A stretch of 64,000 nucleotides of DNA, from contig JAQFWX010000005.1 in NCBI GenBank assembly GCA_027605045.1, positions 124,001-188,000 on the forward strand, written 5' to 3'. The DNA comes from Phallus indusiatus (taxonomy: Eukaryota; Basidiomycota; Agaricomycetes; Phallales; Phallaceae). Shown piece after piece: positions 1-10,379 of the stretch. Under the pieces are notes generated by a model. The model was not told where the DNA came from. It ran no database searches and worked only from the letters and a program-made list of their open reading frames with translations. The stretch's first letter is position 1, and every line of letters begins with the position of its first letter. Position numbers and translations under genes: made by a program.

Positions 1-350
1 GTGCCAGACTCCTAATAGCCACGTCCAGTGCCAAATAGTGCACTCCATAAACAGACAGTTGCATTTTAACCGATCTAATTAGGCGATATGCAGTCCAAAC
101 TGATACTAGTCCGCTTTCCGGCTAAAGTTTTCGACGATTGGCCTCGTGGCTGAGAAAAATTTTCGAGACCAATTTACGAGCCTTAACCGAGCATACAGGG
201 CTAAAAAAAATCATCAGGGTCCATGCTGAACCTTCTGTAAGTCATCGGCCGATAATTTTTCTTGGACGACTCGCCAGTCCAGGTTTATTCAATACGAGGC
301 ACAGGATATTAAATGGATTTAGGCTATTATTATGTGGTCCTTACTGCTTC

Positions 351-360
351 ATATATAAAA
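351..360 (+). promoter_or_regulatory. TATA-like box upstream of the ICMT-family gene
   Basis: The run ATATATAAAA lies about 70 bp before the ATG at 428 in an AT-rich stretch. Its position fits a fungal core promoter. Seen only as a motif; transcription start not known. Confidence 0.4.
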
Positions 361-427
361 AAGTAGCTTTTACCTCGAATCTTGCGGGTAACCCTGTTCC
401 GGTATCGAAAACCTTGTCTTCGTCTCC

Positions 428-1209
428 ATGGCTGCCATCTTGAAAATTCCAATTCTTATCCTGGGTGCTTGGCTCATCGAAGCTGGAATTAAACCACCGA
501 CTGCTGCTGCCAAGACGGACAAAGGAGACAAAGTCAGTAGTACATCGCAGAAAAGCTTTGAGAAATACGTCCGCATCTGGTCCATGGTCGCACGAGTAGG
601 TTTCGTTTCGTCACGTAAATGTCTGTTCCTTTCAACTCAGAACACCAAACGTAGTATGGTAGTAGCGGACTCCTTATAGTCGAGGCTGTTCTAGTGGGAT
701 TGTCCCACTTTGGAGGCGAACGCTGGTTGTCGAGCAAACTATTCCCGGTACTCCCACCCCAAAGCGAATTATCCGCTTGGTCGCCCCTGTTCATTTTAGG
801 TCTGACTAGCATTTACCTGGGCGGGTGTCTCCGCCTTTGGTGCTACCGGACCTTGGGGGCTTACTTCACCTTCGAGATCAGCATTCGTTCGGGTCACAAG
901 CTGGTCACCCGCGGTCCGTACGGAATAGTTCGACACCCTAGTTACCTCGCTGTAGCTCTCATCCATACAGGCGCCATCATATTTGGGTCGAGGCCAGATA
1001 GCTACTTCAATGCGTGCGGCGTATTTTCCGCTTATCCCATAGTAAGATGGGTGTTTATCGTTTGGGCCTTGATGCTTGAGTGGTTTGTGTATTCACTGGT
1101 GGTCGCTAGGCCCGCCGTTGAAGACAGAAACCTCAAAGCCGCGTTTGGAAAAGAGTGGGACGATTACCACCAGCGTGTGCCTTTCAAGGTTTTCCCCCTA
1201 CTCTACTGA
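428..1209 (+). CDS. Isoprenylcysteine carboxyl methyltransferase (ICMT/STE14-like) family membrane protein
   Basis: Model join(428..614,680..1209), 238 aa, one 65-nt GT-AG intron (GTAAAT...TTATAG) that keeps phase. The family methylates the C-terminal prenylcysteine of CaaX proteins with S-adenosylmethionine at the ER membrane. The C-terminal half carries the conserved block: LVTRGPYGIVRHPSY at about residues 135-150, a hydrophobic helix near VFIVWALMLEW, then an EDRNLK...FGKEWDDYHQRVPF tail typical of the family's last cytosolic segment. The N-terminus begins with a hydrophobic helix (AAILKIPILILGAWLI). Length is near the usual 200-290 aa. The ATG at 428 is preferred because it starts this helix and lies below a TATA-like box. 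Agaricomycetes often have several ICMT-like paralogues, so orthology to STE14 is not claimed. A PEMT/ICMT-like methyltransferase of other substrate is the alternative. Confidence 0.8.
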
Positions 1210-1789
1210 AAGTGGGGATACAGAATGATTACTTTGAGTAATGGCTTTTGAATGTACCAGTCTGTCGATGTAAAAATGGTTTGCATGATACGACGTTCTT
1301 GTTTTTTTTTTCACCTTACGTATTCATGTTGTACATGTGTAACGGTTAACGATCTTGTTTGGTCTGCTCAATTGTACGAGTCGCTTTTGATCCGAATGTC
1401 TCATGACAATAAACGAATGTTTTCGATACTACATACATAGTAGCAAAAGAAAAGAAGCATTCAAGTCGGTTAATCAAAGTCGGTATTATTGATGAATGCA
1501 GGGAAAGAAGTGCGTTGAAGTCATTTAAAAAATTTCCATGAGACCCCAAGGCTCTTGATAGAAGAAAATCAGGGTGGCAAAGACACAATGCACAAATGCC
1601 TTCACTTGACAATTAGTATAATTTAATCCGCCGTATATCGTATTTACACCTTCCATGTACCACATTTTCTGGCTAATGGCATCCAAGCTATCAGTAGCAG
1701 CGCAGTGCGCCCGCCAACATTACGGCCTGTGACCGTTTTACCATGTCGCCTTTGTCAACGTCGAAAGCTCTTAAACGTTAAATGACAAT
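1210..1789. other. Intergenic, no gene recognised
   Basis: Contains the probable 3' region of the methyltransferase gene, with AATAAA at 1408-1413 as a possible polyadenylation signal. Open frames here are short and show no family signature. Confidence 0.4.
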
Positions 1790-3354
1790 CAGGAGCTCAC
1801 TCCACAAAGGATAATCGGTCTCTCCCACCTGTATTTTGGCGCATTTAACAAGAGTCCCACAATAGGGTTTCCCATCAACAATCCAAAATTCGCAGCGAAC
1901 ATAAATATGCCGGTGCGAATTCTATAATACCGAAGTTTTAGTATAGACTACTAGTGTTAAATGAATTCGACGCACCCACTTGGTTGGCATGATCAGCGAA
2001 CGCTGCTAGCGCAGCCAAGCTTAGTACAATACCTGAAACATCGGGAGCCTTACGATGAGATCGAAGAACAGCTCAGGAAGCTTGTCTTACAAGAACCAGA
2101 AAAAAGCCCGTAAAATATAAAAATCCCGGTACAGTTGTAGCTCCAAACATCATGAATGATAGTGTGCCAGTTAAAAAAGCGACTGCGACCATAGCTGCAT
2201 ATGTAAAAATGTATGTGAGCCTGAGCCATCAGCTTAAATCTAAGGTAAAAATATACTGTTCATCACCGCAAAATATAATCCAAAATAAGATTAGGAATCA
2301 TTCTTCCGGAAAATGATGATGCATTCATAATAGCAATCTACATAGAGATTAAGGGATATTTTCGGTTAAGCTATGTAACCCGAAGGCTATGAGCCCAAAT
2401 ACCTGATAGAAAATATCACAATTAGACGTAAGATCGACGCGACGCAACAAATGAGCTACCGAACACCCCAAGCAAAGCCAACTTTACCATTGAAAAAATT
2501 GTTTAGGATAATAGGCAACACTATGTATGCCGCACGCCAGAGACGATCCTGTCCTTGGATTACTAATTGTTTGTCTGAAATAGACGAGCTTCCTACACAC
2601 GCACCCAGAGACCACCAGACCTAATAAAAATGATCTGCGGACTGAAAAATATTGGGCCAGCATTGATATACTGGGAAGGTACATAAAACTCATCGCCAAG
2701 CCTTGTCCAATACCTTGTGGGAGAAAGATTTGAATCATTTGATAATAGTATTATTGCGGTTGAACCGGTGAAAGTAAGAATATGCTTTTAGAAATTAGAA
2801 CAAAGAACTTCGCATTCCATTGTGTGGGGGGAAACTGATCAAACGACATGTAAATGGACGAGACGAGAAGCATTTCGTTAAAGTATCTATCGTCCAACAG
2901 TTTACCGGAAATAGGAGCCATGAAGAACGACAAGAATAGTTGTGCGGATCCAATCCAGCTAATCTTGGAGGGTCAAAATTCGCTCAAAATGTGCCTCTAA
3001 AAACAACCAAAGAACCCTTGAAAAATGAGAGATTTTAAATAAGAGACGAACCGTGTAGAAATCCTGGAAAATCCCGAATGACCGTATAAATCCAAGGCTA
3101 CAGAAGCAGACTAGTATGCTGCATAAAACCGAGTCGTCAGTAATAATAAATTGCAACAGTCTAGCATACCTTCCAATAACATAAGCTGTCATTTCCCCGT
3201 CTGGAAAAGTAGGTTGGCTCGGAGGCGACACGTCTACAGACGGAGTAGCGGGTTCTACGGTCTTTGCTTCCTCAAACTCGACGCCTATGAAGACCTTTTC
3301 GGTAATTGAGTTAGTAAGCTCATCACTAGTGTGTTTTCCGAATTCATTGGACAT
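1790..3354 (-). pseudogene. Decayed MCT-type (monocarboxylate/riboflavin-porter-like) MFS transporter
   Basis: Same family and exon order as the intact gene at 10380-12550. Recognisable pieces in order on the minus strand: TFPDG-type N-terminal motif (about 3205), ILVCFCSLGFIRSFGIFQDFYT after an intron (about 3060-3125), SKISWIGSAQLFLSF and ISGKLLDDRYF (about 2870-2970), FLPQGIGQGLAMSFMYLPS with YFSVRRSF (about 2630-2730), NGKVGFAWGVR (about 2450-2480), and GNPIVGLLLNAP with RPIILCG near 1800-1890. Breaks: an in-frame TGA at 2973-2975 in the loop before SKISWIGS, a stop before the FLPQG segment (about 2755), and a frameshift after GSSLACGI near 2530. Several later transmembrane segments read poorly. 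Known: the family exports or imports monocarboxylates or related solutes at the plasma membrane. Inferred: an inactive duplicate. Undetected introns could remove one defect but not all. Confidence 0.75.
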
Positions 3355-4329
3355 GACTGAGGCAATAATACAATTATAATCACATATCGGCCGTGCTTTT
3401 TTATACACGGCGGGAAATTGATCGGAATATCCCTATCAAACCCGTCGGCTTCGACACAGGGTTAAAAATTTTAATCGAGAACAAGCAGTTGGCAGGGGTG
3501 CGTACCTAAGACTGCGAGGTGTTTGTCAGATCGGCCTTTGTTGTCCGAGAGAAGTAAGCCTCAAGATACAAGAGGTCGAAAAACCATGACAGGACCTGAC
3601 AGCACTCGTTCGCGCCGAATTGAATTTGGATGTACCTCAGAACATTTCGTCAGATTGGTTGTGACCCGGGTTTATTGTCTTCAGCACAGGAAGGTGCGCG
3701 CGCATTGGCGGCGGTGATCTACTTGAGGCAAACCGGTACTTCAAAAGTACAAAACACATCAGGGGATCTGAATACCCGAACTGATGTATTTGAAATCCTA
3801 AACCAAGAAACATCAGCCTCGAAACCCAATTACTTGAAGGAGATCAAATGGGAAGCCGTCTGGTGCACACACGTCAGTGACACATGGAAATAAAAAATAA
3901 GAGTAACTTCAGCCAAAAATTGAGAAAGTGGTTGAACAGGACCGCTTGAGGGGCTGAAAGATACGCAGACAAAGAATCATAATAAAGACAAATCCTTAAG
4001 CTCGATAGACTTAGGGGAATCTGATCGTGCAATGGATTTCCATAAAATACCAATTTGGACAGTTGTACAGTGTAAATGACCGCTCAATTAAAATATGCAG
4101 CGGTTTGGGACTTTAAACCTGACTTCTCGGCAGTCCGCCAGTGCCAGTTCCGTCGCTAATTTACTTTGCAAGATATAAATCTTGAAACTAGATATAAGCC
4201 TGCGCTCAGGCTGTATCGTTTCGTTTAGTAACACATACGTCATTTGAGATACCTTCCAGACTACATGCCATGCCAGCAGCAATGTATTTCGGGAAAGAGG
4301 GTCCGTCAATGCGTCAACGCGTCAAACTT
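3355..4329. other. No gene recognised
   Basis: Probable upstream region of the transporter pseudogene. Frames of 64-87 codons exist but show no known motif. Confidence 0.35.
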
Positions 4330-5545
4330 TCAAGGGTATTGTAGTTACCAACCACGCAGGACGACAGGTTGATGGAGCGGTAGAATCACTTGAGGTTCTT
4401 TCTGAGATTGTGGACTCGGTTCGTGAACGGGAAAAAATGATTACTGCTCGGAGATGAATATTGTTGTGATCCGATGATGATAAATCAGGTTTATTGTCTA
4501 TAGGGTCGCCCCCGGTCAGACATTGTACAATACATGTAATCTAAGAGTGTTCGTATATAGCAAAATAGTTCTAAAACATCTGTTCCCGTTGCCGGGATAT
4601 GGCCAGTCCTTCAAGAAGGTGCTTCAGCCGTGTGATTTTGGGTTTGAGGGTAATGGTAAGAAAGGTGTCTAACGTCGTGTTCGGGTTCTTTTGTTCTTCT
4701 TTGACAATGCTTTTCTGGCGTGCGTAGGGTTTCCGGTTGCAAGTGCGCCGAATTGTTGAGCTAGGCGCTCTGTGCTATCGAGAAAGGTCCAGAGGGCGTT
4801 GAGGCTTCTCTCGTTGTTGAGCAGGCCGCGTAAGTTGAATAGGTAGTACGGGAGGGCTTTCCGCATGACGCCTCTGGCATCTCGATATGCCGGACAATGT
4901 AAGAGGAAGTGTAGGACTGTTTCGTTTCTCTCCGCGCTGTTGTGATCCGAGACGGGCTACACAAGGAAAGTCCCGAAACGCGCAATATTACCGAGTCATG
5001 TTACACAACGCGTGGCTTCATTGTTTCAGAAAATGTATATATACGAAACATTATTATCTACAATAAACAAGCGATTTTCTCTCCATTTTTCCCTCTCTTT
5101 TCATACACACACAGTCGCTGGTTCCCGTATCTTACCTGCCACTCTCTTCAATATGACCATTTTGTTTGATTCGGGGATGCGTACCGGGTCGGACATTATC
5201 AAGGCTATTTTACTTGGTGCTGATACCGTACTCGTTGGCAGGTCCGTGTCATAATGGATTAATAACCATTATTTGTTCTTCGCATTGATTCATTGAAGTT
5301 GGTTGATAGGTTATATATTTGGGGGTTAACGCATGAAGGGGAATCAGGGTGTAGACACGTTGTGAAAAATCTTCTCGCTGATTTGGATATCACTTGTACA
5401 GTTGCCGGTATCCGAAATCTTGAAGAGATCAAAGGTAAGCGTGGTTTGTTGAGGTACGTTTGATGGAGTTGTAACGTTGAGGCGTGTTGTTGACATCAAT
5501 TCGCAGGTACAATCCTAATGATGCTGCGCGTTTGTAAACTGTGTG
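4330..5545 (+). pseudogene. C-terminal fragment of an FMN-dependent alpha-hydroxyacid dehydrogenase (copy A), split by a LINE
   Basis: Translation from about 4332 gives GIVVTNHAGRQVDGAVES, the FMN-enzyme motif with the catalytic His and the substrate-binding Arg (family form SNHGGRQLDG). After the inserted LINE and extra sequence, 5150-5240 gives [20 protein letters not shown] followed by ADTVLVGR, the phosphate-binding part of the TIM barrel. Exons after an intron give YIWGLTHEGESGCRHVVKNL, LADLDITCTVAGIRNLEEIK and a short tail ending about 5545. The N-terminal two thirds of the enzyme (lactate oxidase, lactate 2-monooxygenase and glycolate oxidase relatives) is absent. The same fragment recurs at 25500-26035. 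Read as a duplicated gene remnant; which 2-hydroxyacid was the substrate cannot be told. Confidence 0.75.
4475..4937 (-). mobile_element. 5'-truncated non-LTR retrotransposon (LINE), 3' end only
   Basis: On the minus strand about 4945-4669 encodes the end of a LINE polyprotein: AERNETVLHFLLHCPAYRDAR, the 'ETxxHfLxxCp' segment that follows the RNase H/RT part of fungal LINEs, then an arginine- and lysine-rich tail ending at 4669. About 190 nt of 3' UTR follow to 4475. The block is flanked by an exact 13-bp duplication TGTTGTGATCCGA (4462-4474 and 4938-4950), as made by target-primed reverse transcription. The 5' end is truncated, the usual fate of LINE copies. The 3' end shows a short ATC-rich tail rather than poly(A). 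The insertion sits in FMN-dehydrogenase copy A and is absent from copy B. Confidence 0.75.
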
Positions 5546-5850
5546 TTCACCTTAACATAGTACGGCTATCAAAATCATTCAGTCGACTTTTGACTTTCCA
5601 TTGCTATTGTTACGTAGATACAACGGAGCTGAGTTCAAAGGCTTCTTTACAATGTAAATGTTGATGAACCACATGGAAGGCTTGGTGCCAATTGAATAAG
5701 GCGGAGCCCACAAGCCCAAAGTGCCTAAAGTCGGAAAATACAAAAATTCTACGACTTCATTGAGTGCAGATGAATGCGAGTGATACTAGGACAATTTGAA
5801 TAACATCTTAACCATTGAGCATGCGATGGTCGAAGGGGGCAATCCGGATA
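5546..5850. repeat. 3' flank shared with FMN-dehydrogenase copy B
   Basis: Bases about 5546-5850 repeat at 26036-26191 plus 26705-26849 with few changes (for example CCCAAAGTGCCTAAAGTCGG in both). The duplication therefore covers the gene fragment and its 3' flank, and similarity stops shortly before the promoter of the DUF6533 gene. Confidence 0.7.
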
Positions 5851-5991
5851 TTTCATTCGACGTCGGCTCGGTTCGCATGCATATAAGGCCTCTTAGAGAT
5901 CTGTCTGGCCCATACTTGTTTCTACAGCCCGACCTATCGACTTAAACTGTCCTTTCCTGTCGTACTTTTGCATCCAACTACCTCCTTGAAA

Positions 5992-7862
5992 ATGAACAAT
6001 AGTGCCGCTAATTTTACATCTGCCACTGTCTCTGCAGATCTGATCCATGAGATATATGTAATGTGTGTCTCAACCTTGAATATTCAACGTTGCTCTGTTC
6101 ATGTCAAGATTTTAGATATGTCAGAACACTTTTCGATTTTAGCGTGTTAGGTATGTCATCCGGTATCTAAAAATTTAAAGACTCTATGATCAATTCACGA
6201 TCTTTCAAGCACTCCTTTCCTATACCACCACACTGGCTATACCGCAGGAAATGGAATATATGTGGTCCCGCAAATATATCAGTATTACAAGCGTGCTTTA
6301 TGCATTTACAAGATATGGAACCTTAATTATTCAAGCAATTAACCTCTGGTTGGATTTTCCGCCATCGGTGAGCCGAACAATTCTTTAAAAGGTTACAAAT
6401 ACAGTGTTAAATTTTTTTGAAGCCTGGAAGGTGAGATATAATTCTGATATAATTTTTGAATTTATGAAACGGTGTCAAAGCCTGTGCAATATTTTGACCG
6501 ATGTACAAGAGGCTGTATATGATTTGACGTATATTGGTGTCCAAGGTTAGTGGTACATCATTTGGAAATGCTTCTATGAACATCTCTTTTAGGCTTATTG
6601 ATCTCTCGAGCGTACTCACTATGTCAAGGGAATAAGATTATAGCTGGAGCTTTAGTCTTCATATTTTTGGCGGGACTCATTTTCAATATTTATCGTAAAG
6701 TTTCTGAGCAATGGGAACACGATAATCTTCTAAATGACCATTTAGTTAATTTTGTGGATCCCGGCTGTCCTTCAAAGTCCGTGATATATTTTCAAGCTAT
6801 GTTGAATAATATTCAATCATTTTCAATGAACACTGATCCTTTTTTTCTAGTGTCACCAGTGCTGGTGAGTCTTGATTTATTTAAACAGGCTAACACATTT
6901 TACTTTCATGAAACTTCTAAGATTACACACAAATCTTGGCCACCGATATCTGTGTTTGTTTAGCTGATTTGCTTGCCTTCTGCGTTTGCATTTGGAAGGT
7001 TTGGGGTACCTGGAAGTTAAAGCGTCAGACTGGCATCCGAGGTTACAATGATCTTGTTTCGGTGTTGATTAGACAAAGTAAGTTTAAACCACGCTTTGAG
7101 CAATTTTATTGAGACGAGGAGTTATAGCTGTATCAAGATTTGGGTGAGCATTTGCCGTTCGAGGTCTATTAGTACACCATTTCTCAATACGGCCTCCGAA
7201 AAGCTTTGTGATTACTTTTACAATCACTGGTACAATCCTTACCGAAACGGTAATCTCGTACCTCATAGTTCTTGTATTGATCTCACTTTTCCTCTGCAGT
7301 TTGTAAGCATTCTCCCGCAAATTATGGCTCTAGATCAGTGATCTGGGTTTGCAACTTCGGCAATCCTGGATGACTTGGCGCGGTCTGGGAGTCTCAGCTG
7401 AAACTCCCGGACCGCGTCAAGTCATCCAGGATTGCCGAAGTTGCAAACCCAGATCACTGATCTAGTAGTAGTGTATGTGTTTCTGAACCCAATTATTTTT
7501 ATGGCTACTTCAGGCTCCAATCTTGACATTATCACCGATATTTTTCTTCCTCCAATTACAACATAGGTATTTTCCATTCTCATTCTCATTCAGATGTCGA
7601 TTTATCCCTCTCCAGTTTTTCGGCCATGTTACTTGCTGATTTTGCTTTGGATCTTCGTCGACAAAATTCCCCAGCAATTCGTTCCGCAAACATAGCATTA
7701 CCGACTATCCAAATTACAAGCGTAATGAGCTATATACATCAATCTATTCTCGTGGAAATGGGTGATCATGAAGATGATCAAGCGAGGGAGGGAGACGGTG
7801 ATGACGATCCACCGGCTGACCCGGGATCTCATGATGTCGATCTTCAAAGCGAGTCAACTTAG
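5992..7862 (+). CDS. DUF6533-type seven-helix membrane protein, carrying a hairpin element; possibly decaying
   Basis: Exon 1 is 5992-6057 (MNNSAANFTSATVS..., donor GTAATG). The next exon, from about 6208, gives SYTTTLAIPQEMEYMWSRKY, the DUF6533 signature 'LYD..LTLPxEVexxW' with the usual Asp changed to Thr. Later exons give CQSLCNILTDVQEAVYDLTY, LLISRAYSLCQGNKIIAGAL (the 'RxYALyxxNK' motif), and hydrophobic helices at 7150-7290. The last exon (about 7594-7862) gives FSAMLLADFALDLRRQ and an acidic tail. DUF6533 proteins are basidiomycete membrane proteins of unknown function with a receptor-like topology. A 136-bp hairpin element (7330-7465) lies between the last helix and the C-terminal exon, either in an intron or as a disrupting insertion. 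The full exon chain could not be fixed, so the product may be broken. Confidence 0.55.
7330..7465. repeat. Foldback (MITE-like) hairpin element, copy 1
   Basis: Arms 7330-7392 and 7403-7465 are reverse complements over 63 nt with two mismatches, both still able to pair as G-U in RNA; the loop is 10 nt (CTCAGCTGAA). Outer ends are CTAGATCAGTGATCTGGG. The first 17 nt after CTAG (ATCAGTGATCTGGGTTT) recur at the ends of the 140-bp hairpin at 25202-25341. No coding capacity. Superfamily not assigned; a TA target site is possible but not proven. Confidence 0.75.
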
Positions 7863-10379
7863 AAACACGGTGTTCAGCTCTAGAAGAATGAGTGGCGAAA
7901 AATTCGTCAAGGATCTGGCAGACCAATCGTTGGTCTTTTGTAATAAAAAATTCTATTTATGCCCTCGGGAATGAGGAGCGTGATTTGATGTTGTCCCGGA
8001 TGACGTAGCGAGTTGAATGGACCCGACGGGGGTGGCGGACTGTGCTGGACACTGTCTTTCATGGTACATTTCGTGCTTACCATTGATCAGCTGTTTAAGT
8101 TTTCCGAGTCCATCCACCCGGCATCAAGTCTAAGATGTTCATTCGATCCATTTGAACCAAAAAATGTCTGGGAGACAAATTTTAAAAAGTTTTTCGGGGG
8201 GAATATGTAGTGGAGTCTCATGGGTTGTCTGGACGCGTGGAAAACCGACATTGAACGTTGAAACCTAAACCCAGCTCCGAACCAGTTATTCTGAGCTGGA
8301 GTTCGAAAAACGTGATGCGCTATATACTTGGATTTATTCTTGGGGAGTGGTGAAAATACCCGTACCAGGGAAGATCTCGGCGGTGATGATTCCTTTGAGA
8401 TTAACATCGAATGTCGAATGTTCTGCTAGAATCCACGCAAATCAGGTACGAAATCACGTTCAATTTTGACAAAATCGCTAGCAAGAAACTGACAACATTT
8501 CGTTAGCCAATTTGTAAAAGAGAATAACGTTTTCTTGCTAGTAGACGGGGGCATTCAATGACTAGAAATGACGGTGTATGTAAAAATAGCTTCAAAAATT
8601 ACTTTTGGAATGACAGCGACAGAAAGACCATTCAGAAATATGGTTCCAGCCCACACAAATGGACTTGTAGACATGGCAGCGCTGTCATCACGGTAAACTC
8701 GGCTCTGACGAAGCCTATCGGATTCTCGGATATAGTTTGAATGCTGTTGCGCGCAATGATATTGATGTAGATTTGATTAGTACGAAAAACGTGTTCCTAT
8801 GACTCCAAGACTGAACGTAATACTGAACGATGTGAGCTACTTCAAGTTATTGGAAGCCTGTTGCTGAGATTGAATTTAAATTTTGACTTTGAGAGTCCTC
8901 AGGCTGGCGGCATTTGCCTTCTTTAAAGTGAAATTTGAGCCCAAGTCAGTGTATCGTTCTTATCTTAATTCTTCTAATGTTTACACTTTTAGAGAGAAGG
9001 ACGCAAGTTTGGTGCACAATTTGGCGGCTGTCGCAGTAGTACCTGTCGAGTAGAGTACTATTAATAATGTTCTAAGTTATCGGACAAAAAAACGATCGGG
9101 ATTGTACGAAAATGAAGAGAATAAATACATCATAAAGAAACATATTTGACCAAGTTATCTCCAATATTTTGACGCTCAATCCAAAACATTGACAACCAGG
9201 TTAAACCGGGACGCGGGACGTATTTAGTACTACTCCAAAATGTATGTACATGATCTCAGAACGGACACCACCGGTTCCTGAGAAATTCGACAATATAATG
9301 TAGAAGTCGTCTTGATGCATATAATCAATTTCGAAGAACATTCCGGACCTTTAGAAGTGTAATTCAACCATTGTCAATGAAACAGCAGCTAGCTTACGAC
9401 CAAGGTCCACGAAGGTCAATGACAATCGCATTCATTTAGGACTTGAAACGAGTTTTCATCGGGCTAGTACAATGTTTAAGGAGGCCGGAAAATAGGGCGT
9501 TCTGCAGAAAGAAAAAGACTGAGAACGTCGGGACAACCGTCGACAAAAAAAGAAGGCCGGGCACCCGTGAATTATTAAGCCTCCCTGAAACATGGTCAGC
9601 CGGGTGAAATTGAATACATACAACTCAACATACAGATATAGAAATTTTGGACGCATAATAACTCTGATCCGATTCACGCCACAAATTCTATAACAGTGAG
9701 CATCCGGGGCCTTCTGAAATTTCATCTAAAAAATGCGTTTCATCCTCGAAATATAACACTCAGCTGTTTGAACGTTCGGCTTCTGTGAAAAATAATAAAT
9801 TAATATAATACAATACAAATGAGAGCTCGAGTCCACCGCGACGCCAATTCACGCCACACCGACATCCGACATGATGCAACAAGCACTCATGTCCATATGC
9901 GTGCCATATAAACGAATTAAAGTGACGCCAGAAAATCTCTGATCCCAATCACGACGGCTCGGAAAAACCTTTTTTTAGAAGAGAGCTAGAGCTGGTTGGT
10001 TGGGCCTCAAGGAAGCTGCCTGTGTGCCCTAATTTCATTTTCTTTCACACTGCCAGTTTCATTACCGGGTTTTCAAGGGTCATAAGTTCATAAATCTTGG
10101 AGTGCATGTCGGCGTCGAAATGCCGTTGATGCATTCTCCTTTAGGCATGATTCAACGGATGGCATATTATTTGACTTTCAACGTAGATGTAAGAAAATGA
10201 TACCATATGCGTAAAATTTTCACTTTAATGGGTCCGTATCACACAATTCTTATAATCTTTGTCGTGAACAAAAAAAATATACTTTGATCAGAGGAAGAAA
10301 AAACAAAAACAGGAAGCTTATATTACGTTCTTATAAAAACAGATAAATAACCCACGTTTTTCCTAACTGACAACCGATG
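7863..10379. other. 2.5 kb without a recognised gene
   Basis: AT-rich, stop-dense sequence. Frames of 60-106 codons (for example 8087-8407 -) have no family signature. A short minus-strand hydrophobic stretch around 8580-8690 could be a relic of a membrane protein, but it is not assignable. Confidence 0.35.
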
